A program made the position numbers and the translations under genes. The notes under the pieces are model-generated. The model was not told the origin of the DNA. It was given only the letters and a program-made list of their open reading frames with translations, and made no database searches. From positions 80,108 through 144,107 of the forward strand of contig JABCPU010000160.1 in assembly GCA_016800925.1 (NCBI GenBank): a DNA stretch of 64,000 nt, given 5' to 3'. Source of the stretch: Suillus spraguei. Its lineage: Eukaryota > Basidiomycota > Agaricomycetes > Boletales > Suillaceae. How positions within the stretch are numbered: position 1 is the first letter of the stretch; each line of letters opens with the position of its first letter. This document shows positions 33,055-43,915 of the stretch, piece after piece.

Positions 33055-34938
33055 ATGGCCCCGACGAACACACCAAACCCACCAACTGCATCCCAGTCGA
33101 CAAGAATGAACAATCGCAAAACAACAGCAAACAAACCTCTACTGTCCATCAGTAAATCTAACGAAGACCACGCGCTAGGAACAGGCATAAGAATGGATGT
33201 AAACTCAATCAACTCAGCAAGAAAGATTCTCGCTACTCATGGGCTGACACTACCGATGGCAGGCAACATGCTACAGCCCATAGCAACAGCCCTATTCGAG
33301 TTCAGCATATCAGCCAATCTAGGAGCGACTCACATCGATATACTCTGTGTAATGGCCTTAGTTCTGCTCGAGATCGACAGGGAGATAGACGTACAAGGTA
33401 TTGTTCAGAAGATCCAAGCCCTAATGGGAGGACCGGTCGCCACACTGGATGAGAAGGTAGAGGAATTAGAGAAAACAATAGAAAAGCACAAGTCAGCATT
33501 GGAATACACAGCAACAGAGGTAAGCAAACAACTCAACTCAGCCGTACTAAACATTGCACAGGCATCTGAGAATGCTACCGCGGTCAGAAACAACACCCCA
33601 ACCTCACACAGAGACGTCGCCGAACAGAAAGGCCAGAGATCATACGCAGCTGCAACCAAGGATGGAATTCCGACTCCCTTAGTCAAGGTCCTCGCCAGAA
33701 GCGAAGCTCAAGCGCGTCAGATACTTATAGAAAGACGCTCACCGAACTTCACTAACACGCTAATCAACCTCACAGAAATTCAGCTAGTTACGAAAGCCAA
33801 TCTAGCAGTGGAGGCCATGACTAAGGAGGACGCCGACATCCCACAGAACATCAAATTCTTATCAGCAAGATGTCTCCCCCAAGGAGGTGTACTGTATGAA
33901 CTCAACTCAACTGAATCGGCTGCATGGTTCGGTACACCGTCAAACCGCAGCAAGTTTCTCAATGGCTTCGGAATCGAGGTAGCAATCAGAGACAGGGCAT
34001 TCCACATCATAGTGGAGAACGTACCGATAAGCTTCATACCAGAGAACCAAGCGGCACTTTCCGACATCGAACAGAAAGCAGGGATGAGACCCCGGACAAT
34101 AACGAAGGCAAGATACATCAAACCAGTCAACAGACACAGCCCAGGCCAACGTACTGCCCACATCATCCTCACGTTCAATACGAAAGAAAGCGCCAACCAG
34201 GCAATCAAGTTCGGACTTACCGTAGCAGGTAAGAAAGTTTATGCAAGGAAACTAATCGCCGAACCTTCTAGATGTCTCAAATGCCACTCGTTCGATAAAT
34301 CACACAAGGCAGCAGAGTGTCAGCAAGAATCCGACATGTGCGGCACATGCACTGGAATACACAGGACCTTGGCATGCACGATAACTGACCAGAACTTCTT
34401 CTTCTGCGCGAACTGCAATGCCCAAGGCCACGCAGCCTGGGACAGGAACTGCCCCACGTTCATTCAGAAATGGGATGACCACAAGAACCGTCACACAGAA
34501 ACGAAGTACTGCTTCTACCCAACCGAGGATCCCCTCACATGGGAGAGGATCACGGATGCGAACTTCGAATGACACGAGCACGAAGACTGGCAAGCAAGTT
34601 CACAGCAGCCCAACCAAGAACAGCAACCCCCAAGATACCCCCCGCCAAGGAACAGGGAGAACGAATGGCAAACGGTCCAAAGAAACAGACAACCAAGAAC
34701 CGCGAACCAAACGAACCCCATCCGCACACCCTTGGGGAGACAGACACGTATCACGGATATGTGGGGCCAGCCATCACAAAGCCAGACGACACCGAAGCCG
34801 TCACAGTCTTTGCAGAACCGACACGAGACTTCACCTCCCAGCACGCTCGACCCTCACTTGTCATCACCCCAAGGATCCCCAATGCCACTCGGTGAATACA
34901 ACCCAGGCAGATGGAGCGATGACCAAGACCTAGATTAA
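33055..34938 (+). pseudogene. LINE ORF1, nucleic-acid-binding protein
   Basis: Open for 505 codons to a TGA at 34570-34572, after which the same frame stays open to TAA at 34936-34938 (total about 627 codons). The natural end is therefore the second stop, and TGA probably replaced CGA. A helical N-terminal half contains a probable coiled coil (VEELEKTIEKHKSALEYTATE). Three Cys/His knuckles lie at about residues 400-475: CLKCHSFDKSHKAAEC, a C-x2-C-x4-H-like second, and CANCNAQGHAAWDRNC. The tail contains RQTRITDMWGQ. LINE ORF1 proteins coat the element's RNA. Confidence 0.88.
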
Positions 34939-37900
34939 ATGCCAGAACAACCCAACGACCAATTAGCAGGGGGCGACAACTTACGAATCTGGCAACAAAA
35001 TTCAAGGAAATCGCTCCCAGCCTGGGAGCACATGCTCAAGGACCTGGACCCGAATGTATATGACATCGCCTGTATACAAGAACCATATCTAAACCCGGTA
35101 AAATTAGCTAACACCTCCAACCTAAGACAGTACTGGGATGTAATATACCCAACAGACCATCATACCAGCCCTGAAAGATCACAAGTAATAATGCTAGTTA
35201 ACAAAAAACTCTTGAAGAACGACTGGCACACCGTCACGATCAAATCGTCGAACGTAATGGCAATCGAACTGACGGGCAACTTTGGGAAGGTACACATGTA
35301 CAACATATATAATGCCTGTGATCATGATAACACACTAATATTTCTCGAACGGCACATGGCCACGGAGCGCAACACAAGGCAGGCGCAGCGCACCGCTAAA
35401 GGCGAACAAGGCGCAAAACCAGAGTACATAATGTGGATGGGCGATTTCAACCGCCATCACCCTTTGTGGGAACCACAGCATAACACACACTTATTTACAG
35501 CAGCAAATCTAAATGCTGCAGCAGTACTAATAAACCTATTGTCTATGTATAACCTTGTACAGATACTCCCACCGGGTCTAACTACCCTAGAAGCCTCTAA
35601 TACAAGAAACCTAACATGCCCGGATAATACGTTCTGCTCCATGCAAATGGAGCAACGGATCAGCAAATGCAGCGTCGAACAACACCTCCGCCCAGTTGTC
35701 ACAGACCACTTCCCAATCATAATGGTCATAGACATAGAACCGGAACACGTGACGCACGCCCCCAAGCACAACTATCACGCAACGGATTGGGAAGAGTTCA
35801 GAGAGTACCTAGCCAGCAAGCTAAGCAATATCCCACCACCAAATGAACTAACTACCCACGTACAGTTCCAGGAAGCATTGACAGCGCTGACGAGGTGCAT
35901 TTCGGAAACGGTAGAAGCCAAGGTCCCTAAATCCAACCCCTCCCCATACACGAAGCGCTGGTGGTCAAAAGAACTAGAGGCAGAGCGAAAAGGGGTAAGG
36001 AAACTAGCTAGAGACTCAAGAAAACACCTAGCAAGACGGAACGACCCGGTACACGAGGAATACAGAGCGGCGCGAAACAAACTCGCGGAGAACATCAAAC
36101 GAGCAAAGACAGACCACTGGAATGAATGGATGGAATTGCTAACACCAAAGGGGATCTGGACCTTTCATAAGTACGCAGCTAGTACACCAACTGACCAAAT
36201 CCACACCAGAATAAAAACATTACATCAGGAAATCATGAGTTTACTTATTCCTTACTTATTTCAAACTTTTCCCACTTATTTCAAATGGACCTACTTTTTT
36301 CTGAAATTTGACAACTGCTTCAAAAGTGAGTATTCCAATATGTTTGTTGGGCCTGAGAGACAAGTTTCATTGCATAAGACCAACAATTAGTGACTAGTAT
36401 GAAGCTCGAGTGACACATTAATGCTGATGATTTTATTTCTCAAATATTCTCTTGAGGTACTATTTTGCAAATTAAGAGTCCAATAATTTTATAGCACACA
36501 TTTATAATGATGGCTAACAGATCCTGATAGTTCAGTTGGGACCAGGTGGTAATTTAAGAGAAATAAGTAGATCCATTTGGAATAAGTGGGAAAAGTTTGA
36601 AATAAGTAAGGAATAGGTAAACTCATGATTTCCTGATGTACAAGACCAACAGGCTGACGGCCAAAATGGTGTAACACAGGATAACGCTCGAAAAAGCGAA
36701 CTGTTATATAACGTCTTTTTCAGATCACCGGTGGAAAACGACTCAGTAGACCCAGACTTCAACTATGACCCCCCAATATGCGATTTCGAGCCCATAACGG
36801 ACCAGCAAATCTACCGCGCAATAGCCAAACTAGCTCCTCATAAAGCCCCAGGCCTGAACGGAATTCGCAACATAGTCTTTACCAAGTGCGCGGATCTAAT
36901 AGTACCTCACATGGCACCAATCTTCCGAGCTACATTCACACTGAAAATCTACCCGAACGAATGGAAGTGCTCATCAACAATAGTGTTAAGAAAACCCGGA
37001 AGGCCAGACTACAGTGTGCCAAAAGCGTATAGACCAATAACGCTCCTGGATACCATGGCTAAGCTTCTATCCTCCTGTGTAGCAGACGATCTCACGTACA
37101 TTGCAGAACAACACGGCCTATTACCAGCAACGCACTTCGGCGGACGGCCAGGCAGATCGACGGTAGACTCACTCCACATGTTAACGAAATTCATAACAGA
37201 CGCTTGGGCATCGAAAGACGATCACGTCTCACTACTATTCCTCGATGTAAAAGCGGCATTCCCAAGCGTAGTTACGAACAGACTCCTGCACATTCTGAAA
37301 AGAAAAGGGATACCAACGCAGTACGTCGAATGGTACAGAAGAAGACTCGAAAATAGAACCACCCAACTCTTCTTTGACGACTACCAATCGAAACTCTTCA
37401 AGGTCCCAGACGGACTCGATCAAGGATGTCCATTGTCCCCAATAGCGTTCATTTTCTACAACTCAGATGTACTGGAAGTCGCTAACCCCAACCCACGCAA
37501 AGGAGAACTGAGCCTGGGCTTCCTCGATGATGTCGCGTTAGCAGCCAGAGCGAAATCATATGAGGAATCGAACGAAAAGCTCAGACACATGATGGAGAAA
37601 AGGGGAGGAGCGTTAGAATGGAGTGAACGGCACCACGCTGAGTTCGAACTTGAGAAAACAGCACTAATATGTCTATCAAGGAAGCGCATACCGGACGAAC
37701 AGAACCCACGCAAGACCACACCAGAACGCCGCCCAGCTATCACCATCCGCAATTGCACCATTCAACCGTCGAAATCACACAAGTTCCTGGGCATGATCGT
37801 AGACGAGAACCTCAACTTCAAGGAACACGCGGCCTACGCACTTGCAAAAGGAACAAAGTACGCACTAGCATGTATGAGGGTGATGCGACCGACAAAAGGA

Positions 37901-39424
37901 ATGCATGGAAGGGCGATGAAACGGCTGTACGAAGGAGTCATACTGCCAAAAATGCTTTACGCAGCGGACGTCTGGTGCTCAGGCCTCGTTGCAAAAGGGA
38001 GAGGGAAACAGAGAGGGGGCAGGGGACCGAAAGGCTTCGCCACACAGATGTCGAGAGTTCAGCGCATGGCCACGACCCTAATAACAGGAGGACTAAGATC
38101 AACTTCCAATGATATGTTAGACGCGCACGCTAACGTCTTACCGTTTCAACAGACACTCCGCAAAATCTGCCTGAGGGCGACACTCCGCATGGCAACACTC
38201 CCAGACACTCACCCACTAGCAAAGGACATCAGGTCAGCGTACATGTTCGGCGCAAAAAGGGAATTCAAGGGGAGAAAACGACACCCGTCTCCACTGCACA
38301 AACTGACGTACGAGTACCAGATAGACCCCGACACCACAGAGAAGATTAGGCCGGTCAGACACTATCCAAAGTGGACCCCAGACACCGAAACGCACATCGC
38401 AGACAAACCAGAGAGAGCAGCGGATGAAGACTTATCGGCGGAAGAAGACATAAGAGCATACTCGGACGGATCTTCGATCGAAGGAGGAGTGGGGGCAGCA
38501 GCAGTGATCATGCGAGGCGAAGAAGTGATTAAGAGTCGGAGATTCTACCTGGGCAAGGACACGGAGCACACGGTGTATGAAGGAGAGCTTGTGGGAATGA
38601 TTCTGGCGGTTCAGCTTCTAAAAGAAGAGGGAGGAGAAAGGGGGGGTACCATGTCACTGGGGGTAGACAATCAGGCAGCCATCCGCGCAACATCAGCCTT
38701 CCGTTCACAACCGGGACACTACCTGATGGACATGTTCCACGACGACCTACGCAGGGTCATCCCAGCCAACGATGGAAGGAAACTCATCATCAGGTGGACG
38801 CCAGGGCATAAGGGCATCCCGGGCAATGAAGCAGCGGACGAGCAGGCGAAAGAGGCAGCGAGAGGGAAATCATCGGGAACGAACGAACTCTCGAAATCCT
38901 TGCTAACAAAACACGGCGAAACCAAGGAACTGCCACGTAGTAAGTCAGCGATCAAACAGACATACCACCGCAGAATAAAGGACGAGGCGACGGAAATAGC
39001 AAACAACTCACCAAGGTTCACCGCCCTGCGCACCATAGACCAGTCAGCTCCTTCCAACAAATTCGCCGCAAAAACCGCATCGTTACCAAGGAAGCACAGC
39101 TCGCTTCTCTTTCAGCTCAGAACGGGTCATATAGCGCTCAACAAACACCTACACTGGATATCGAAGAGCCAATCAGCCAAGTGCGAAAACTGCAACGCGC
39201 ACGAGGAAACAGTACATCATTTCCTACTAGTATGCCCCACCTTCACCAGACAGAGAGACGCCATGCGTCTCGAAGTAGGCCCGCGCAAATACAATATCAA
39301 GCACTTGCTCAACGATACTCAAGGAATGAGAGCGACCCTGAAATACATCGCACGTACAAGACGCTTCGAGCAGACTTTCGGAGATGTTACCCCCCCCAAG
39401 GAAAAAGGGGAAAGGAGAGAATAA
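34939..39424 (+). pseudogene. LINE ORF2: endonuclease, reverse transcriptase, RNase H (MITE-interrupted)
   Basis: The ATG at 34939 directly abuts the ORF1 stop (TAAATG), suggesting termination-reinitiation. Apurinic endonuclease features: DIACIQEPY, WMGDFNRHHPLW, VVTDHFPIIM. Excluding the MITE at 36223-36640, the frame is continuous to 39424 (1,355 codons). RT: SSTIVLRKPGRPDY, FLDVKAAFPSV (about 37230), DQGCPLSPIAF, and SLGFLDDVALAA (about 37530) as catalytic box. RNase H: AYSDGS, YEGELVGMI, VDNQAAIRA, WTPGHKGIPGNEAADEQA (38455-38870). C-terminal CENCNAHEETVHHFLLVC. Only the MITE disables it. Confidence 0.92.
36221..36640. mobile_element. MITE of 416 bp with roughly 80-bp TIRs, TA target
   Basis: Inverted termini CATCAGGAAATCATGAGTTT... 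extend about 80 bp. The element 36223-36638 is flanked by TA at both ends, the target of Tc1/mariner-type transposases. It carries no ORF of its own. Removing 418 bp (element plus one TA) restores the LINE ORF2 frame exactly. The TIR does not resemble the other DNA transposons in this window. Confidence 0.93.
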
Positions 39425-39634
39425 TAGAACGAAACCAAACCCAAACATAACCGCTTGCCTCCTCACAGGCATCACAGTTCCCGCCCACGCCGGAACCATT
39501 GTCAAGACGCTACCAAGACAAGATATATAGAGTAAATACCAAGGTACATACATGTAGGAGATGTCCAACATAGGGCTTAGCCCCAACGGACAATAAACAA
39601 GGATTCAAAAAAAAAAAAAAAATTTCATCATCAT

Positions 39635-40266
39635 TAGCAGCAAGTTCAATGTGATTGGCATTACCACTAAGTATACACGGAGTTTCTGGAAACACAGAAG
39701 AAAATGAGCAGATACTAGAAAACGAGGGCAGTGAAACACTATCACCACCTTGAAGGCCAGACATGGAGGATTGGAGACGGGAGTCTCATCTTCCCACAAA
39801 ACGGTGGTCACGCAGCAATGCAATTCATCCCAAGCATGACATCGACACCTCACGCGACCTCGAACTCGACATCGGTAGTGAGAACACGGCAATAAATCAC
39901 CGAGGCCATGGGGATTTTAGCGAAACGCAAACTTGGGCCCAAATGGCTGAGCGAACGAGCAATTGAAGAAGACGAGAGAAGAATACCGTTCAAGGACAAG
40001 AGCAACAGACGCAGGAAGACAATCGATTTGAATGAAGTCCCAGTGGTAAAACACGATATAACCCACTCCCTTATGGTAGCGGGAATAAATCTACATGACA
40101 CATTAGCACAGGGTGTTCGGAAACCAATGCAAGCACTTACCTTACTGGGAAGGTTCTGAGAAGTGGAAGCCTTGGAAGTAGAGCACGGTGGCCTGGCTTT
40201 CCATAGAGCAGCAGTATTCGTACGAATCTCTGCTCTCTTCTGCACACAACGGGGGCAACAAGGGTG
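39635..40266. repeat. Second part of segmental duplication copy 1
   Basis: Matches 43283-43915. A minus-strand stretch near 39840-39800 reads GVDVMLGMNCIAA, reminiscent of the end of a retroviral-type aspartic protease, but no active-site DTG/DSG precedes it. The plus strand is open for 83 codons (39908-40159). Non-synonymous differences between the copies show no sign of constraint. Confidence 0.6.
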
Positions 40267-42290
40267 AGTGGAGCTAACACTCGAATGGGGTGAAGAGACT
40301 CACCAGCTTTCAATGGATAAATGATGTCATCGCTCGAGCTCAACCGCAGATGAGTACACTCACGACCTGTCAACGGGGATCAGCCATTTCATTGATTAGC
40401 GATGCTCCATTTCGACTGCAGATCGATGCGCTTACATTCTATGAATGGATGGGTGACGCTTCAGTCAGTATGGTTCGAGCTCGATGGTGTACCGACCAAC
40501 TGACCAACTGTTAACAGAGCAGTAATGTGTTCAGTGAGTATGGGCCATGGCGCGAGGGAAACGGAGAATCAATACACTCACACCCTAACAATAGATTAGT
40601 GAGTGCATCGGTGAGGAAGACAAGAGGTCGACAGAAGATGATCACACTCACAAGCTGTCAACGGGTCGACGATTTCTTCGGTCAGTGGCTCATGATCAGT
40701 AGAGGACCAATTTGCAGACCTCCTGCCAACACACAATTAATTGATTTAGTCAGAAATGCTCGAGCTTGAAGGAGGATTGAGACACTCACATCCTGCACAC
40801 AGGGGGCGATAACTTCGATCAGTACGGGCTCGAGCTTGAAGAAGAATCAACACACTTACAACCTGCAAACAATGGGCAAGGCCTTCGATTAGCATGGATC
40901 AAGCTGGAAGGAGGGTTGACACACTCACAACCTGCGCATAATTGAATCAGCATGGCTCGAGCTTGAAGGAGGATCGACATACTATGAATGGTGGGCAAGG
41001 ACTTCTATTAGAATGGCTCAAGCTCGAAGGAACCTCGACACACTTACACCCTGGGAATAGTGGACAAGGACTTCGATCAGCATGGGTCGAGCTCGGAGGA
41101 AGATCGAAACTCACATACTGCAAACAGTGTGCAAGGACTTCGATGAACATGGCTCGAGCTCGAAAGAGGATCGACACACTCACGAACTGCGAATAAGTAG
41201 TGGGCAAGGACGTCGAGGAGCATGGCTTGAGCTCGAAGGAGCATCAATGCACCCACATCCTGTGAAATATGGGTAAGGACCTCGATGAGCATGACTCGGA
41301 CTCGGAGGATCGACACACTCACATCCTGGGAACAGTAGACAAGGAGTTCTTTCAGCATCGCTCGCGCTCGAAGGAGGATCGACACACTCACATGTTGCGA
41401 AAGATAGGCAACGACTCGATGAGCATGGCTAGAGCTCAAAGGAGAATTGGGACACTTACAACCTGCGAATAGTGGGCAAGGACTTCGATCAGCATGACTC
41501 GAGCTTGAAGGAGGATCAACACACTCGCACCCTGTGAACATTGGACAAGGAGTCCTATCAATATGGCTCGAGCTCGAAGGAAGATCCACATACTCACACC
41601 CTGCGAACAGTGTGCAATGACTTTGATCAGCATGGCACGAGATCGAAGGGGGATCAACACACTCACATCCTGCAAACAGTGGGAAACGACTTGGATCAGT
41701 ATGGCTCGAGCTCGAAGGAGGATCGATATATTCACCCACTGTCAATAGGTAGGCAATGAATTGTATCAGCATGGCTCGAGCTCAAGCAGGATCGACACAC
41801 TCGCATACTACGAACAACGCGAGAGGACGGCAGTCAACGTGGATCGGGTTCAAAGGAGGATCAGCACACTCACCCTGAAAACAGTGGACAAGTACTTCGA
41901 TCAGCATGGCCTGAGCTCGAAATAAGATCGACACACTCACAGGCTACGGACAGTGGGAAAGGACTTTGATCAGCATGACTTGGGCTCAGAGGAAGATTGA
42001 CACACTCACACCCTGCGAACAGTGTGCAACGACTTCAATCAGCACGGCTCGAGCTCGAAGGAGGATCAACACACTCACCCTGCGAACAGTGACCAAGGAC
42101 TTCTATGGGCATAGCTCGAGCTCGGAGGAGGATCGACATGCTCACATGCTGCCAACGGTGGGCAAGGACTTCGATCAGCATGGCTCCGGCTTGAAGGAGG
42201 ATCAACATACTCACAAACTGTGAATAGTTGGCAATGACTTGGATCAGCGTGGCTCGAGCTTGGAGGAGGATCGATATACTCACAACCTAT
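40267..42290. repeat. Satellite array, unit about 69 bp
   Basis: Regular from about 40800 to 42290 and degenerate from 40267. The unit is approximately GCATGGCTCGAGCTCGAAGG + AGGATCGACACACTCACACC + CTGCGAACAGTGGGCAAGGA + CTTCGATCA. About 22 copies are visible. Because 69 is a multiple of three, every frame on both strands repeats as 23-residue units, giving long spurious ORFs (up to 231 codons at 41077-41772). I see no promoter or conserved start. Confidence 0.93.
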
Positions 42291-42596
42291 CTATCTGAGT
42301 TGTTAACCTGAGTTGTTAGCTATGGTCCTCTATCAACTAGTTCTTCACGCGGAAGTCCCATCCGTGCAGGGTCCTAAAATCTGTGGACGTCTGACTGATG
42401 GCGTGCTGCTGTGTGCCATCTGGGTATGACCCATGCTCTCCAGTTTAGAAAATTAGTATTTCGAATGTGTCCAAAGGCACGACTTGCCATGGAGTAAATA
42501 TCAATGTTGCATCAACAATTTGCACAGGGGCTAAGACCAGTTAAGATGGACCTCTAAGGAAACCATCAATCGGTGGATGTCAAGGTGTGTTCCGAT

Positions 42597-42688
42597 AAAA
42601 AAAATGCTGTCATCAGCAGGTTTTGAACCTACACAGGAAAGAGAAACAGATTTTGATTCTGTTGTGGTAACCATCAGGCTAAGACTAG
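42597..42688 (-). ncRNA. tRNA-Ser-derived Pol III-like unit 1 of array 2
   Basis: B box GGTTCAAAACC at 42619-42629, anticodon-type loop ATCAAAA, shortened variable region, T8 terminator at 42597-42604. Confidence 0.58.
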
Positions 42689-42731
42689 TTACAATGAGCT
42701 GCCAAAGAAACCATCAGATGAGTTCTGATAG

Positions 42732-42812
42732 AAAAAACCTTGTCGTCGGCAGGTCTCGAACCCCAAGAGAAATAGATTTTGATTCTGTTGTGGCGACGAC
42801 CAGGCTAACACC
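42732..42812 (-). ncRNA. tRNA-Ser-derived Pol III-like unit 2 of array 2
   Basis: B box GGTTCGAGACC at 42752-42762 and T6 at 42732-42737. The T-arm to variable-region segment has lost about 10 bp relative to its neighbours, so this unit is degenerate. Confidence 0.5.
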
Positions 42813-42870
42813 AGCTACGGTGCGCTTTCAAAGAAGCCGTCCACGAGTGAACATCCAAGTGTGTTCTGAT

Positions 42871-42962
42871 AAAAAAAACCTCGTCATCAGCAGGTTTTGA
42901 ACCCGCACAGTCCAAGATAAACAGATTTTGATTCTGTTGTGGCAACCGCCTGACTAAGACCA
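42871..42962 (-). ncRNA. tRNA-Ser-derived Pol III-like unit 3 of array 2
   Basis: A-box-like TGGTCTTAGTCAGG, loop ATCAAAA, B box GGGTTCAAAACC (near 42893-42904), T8 terminator at 42871-42878. Confidence 0.6.
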
Positions 42963-43021
42963 GTTGCGGCGAACTTCTGAAGAAACCGTCCATGAATTAA
43001 TGTCAAAGTGCGTTCTGATAG

Positions 43022-43111
43022 AAAAAAACTATAGTTCAGCAGGTTTCGAACCTGCATAGTCCAATAGAAACAGATTTCGAATCTGTTGTGGTAACCACAC
43101 CAGCCACGCCA
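43022..43111 (-). ncRNA. tRNA-Ser(CGA)-derived Pol III-like unit 4 of array 2
   Basis: Best-preserved unit: A box TGGCGTGGCTGG (one mismatch to the consensus), anticodon stem ACAGA/TCTGT around TTCGAAA, class II variable region TTCTATTGGACTAT, B box GGTTCGAAACC at 43042-43052, and T7 at 43022-43028. The sequence after the T stem (TGAACTA) has no complementary partner at the 5' end, so no acceptor stem forms. Confidence 0.68.
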
Positions 43112-43915
43112 AAGTCTTTGACTCACACTTGACGACCCATCCTAAGTTGAAAACCTATGGGGCCCCTGATTGACGCTCCCCGAAAAGATGACATGAACAG
43201 TCAAGTTCGAGTCTGAACGTCTACGAGACAATAGAATTGCCCCGACGAGGGACGAAGACTAAGATAATTCTGATTCACCATCATTAGCAGCAAGTTCAAT
43301 GTGATTGACATTACCACTAAGTATACACGGAGTTTCTGGAAACACAGAAGGAAATGAGCAGATACTAGAAAACGAGGGCAGTGAAACACTGTCACCACCT
43401 TGATGGCCAGACATGGAGGATTGGAGATGGGAGTCTCATCTTCCCATAAAACGGTGGTCACGCAGCAATGCAGTTCATCCCAAACATAACATCGAGACCT
43501 CACGCGACCTCGAACTCGACATCGGTAGTGAGAGCACGGCAATAAATCACTGGGGCCATGGGGATTTCAGCGAAACGCGAACTTGGGCCCAAATGGCTGA
43601 GCGAACGAGCAATTGAAGAAGACGAGAGAAGAATACCATTCAAGGACAAGAGAAACAGACGCAGGAAGACAATCGATTTGAATGATGCCCCAGTGGTAAA
43701 ACACGATATAACCCACTCCCTTATGGTAGCGGGAATAAATCTACATGACACATTAGCACGGGGTGTTCGGAAACCAATGCAAGCACTTACCTTACTGGGA
43801 AGGTCCTGAGAAGTGGAAGCCTTGGAAGTAGAGCACGGTGGCCTGGCTTTCCATAGAGCAGCAGTATTCGTACGAATCTCTGCTCTCTTCTGCACACAAC
43901 GGGGGCAACAAGGGT

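Larger units (their letters stand above)
32880..39622 (+). mobile_element. Tad-like non-LTR retrotransposon (LINE), nearly full length
   Basis: 6.7 kb with a 5' untranslated region, ORF1 (CCHC knuckles), ORF2 (endonuclease, RT, RNase H, terminal Cys/His motif), a short 3' region and a 16-A tail (39607-39622). The target duplication is at least 8 bp (ATCATCAT at 32872-32879 and 39627-39634). Copy 2 of the segmental duplication (43270-43290) shows the unoccupied site. Visible damage is one TGA in ORF1 and a MITE in ORF2. The order ORF1, APE-RT-RNH is that of the fungal Tad1 clade. Confidence 0.93.
31983..40266. repeat. Segmental duplication, copy 1 (split by a LINE)
   Basis: 31983-32879 joined to 39635-40266 matches 42451-43915 nearly base for base over long stretches (for example ATGGAGTAAATATCAATGTT and CTATGGGGCCCCTGATTGA). 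The LINE at 32880-39622 accounts for the interruption. Each copy holds four tRNA-derived units followed by about 600 bp with a conserved but unidentified reading frame (39908-40159 plus; 83 codons). Similarity stops at GGGCAACAAGGGT, where copy 1 meets the 69-bp satellite. Confidence 0.88.
42451..43915. repeat. Segmental duplication, copy 2 (without LINE)
   Basis: Continuous counterpart of 31983-32879 plus 39635-40266, showing the pre-insertion LINE target (GATTCACCATCATTAGCAGC). Contains the second tRNA-derived array. 42291-42450 before it is anonymous. Confidence 0.88.

Noticed and set aside
34418..34933. 171-codon Arg/Thr-rich ORF between LINE ORF1 and ORF2
   Set aside because: The ORF1 frame itself stays open through this stretch after one TGA, and its sequence (RQTRITDMWGQ) fits the end of ORF1; the other frames are shadows.
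36731..39424. RT/RNase H ORF as an independent gene starting at 36731
   Set aside because: The start is a GTG in the middle of ORF2. The frame joins upstream to the endonuclease once the MITE is removed.
39800..39900. Retroviral-type aspartic protease in the segmental duplication (GVDVMLGMNCIAA)
   Set aside because: No active-site DTG/DSG or flap is found upstream in any frame, and the matching copy at 43500 has a changed Met; too little to call.
41077..41772. 231-codon minus-strand ORF with repeated Cys/Pro/Ser units
   Set aside because: The repeat unit is a multiple of three bases, so open frames persist by construction; no promoter, start context or domain.
40267..42290. CRISPR array
   Set aside because: Units are head-to-tail satellite copies with no constant repeat and unique spacer pattern, and the genome is fungal.
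32172..43111. Functional tRNA-Ser or tRNA-Leu genes
   Set aside because: Anticodon and T arms are good, but the acceptor stem does not form in any of the eight units, so they are tRNA-derived and not tRNA genes.
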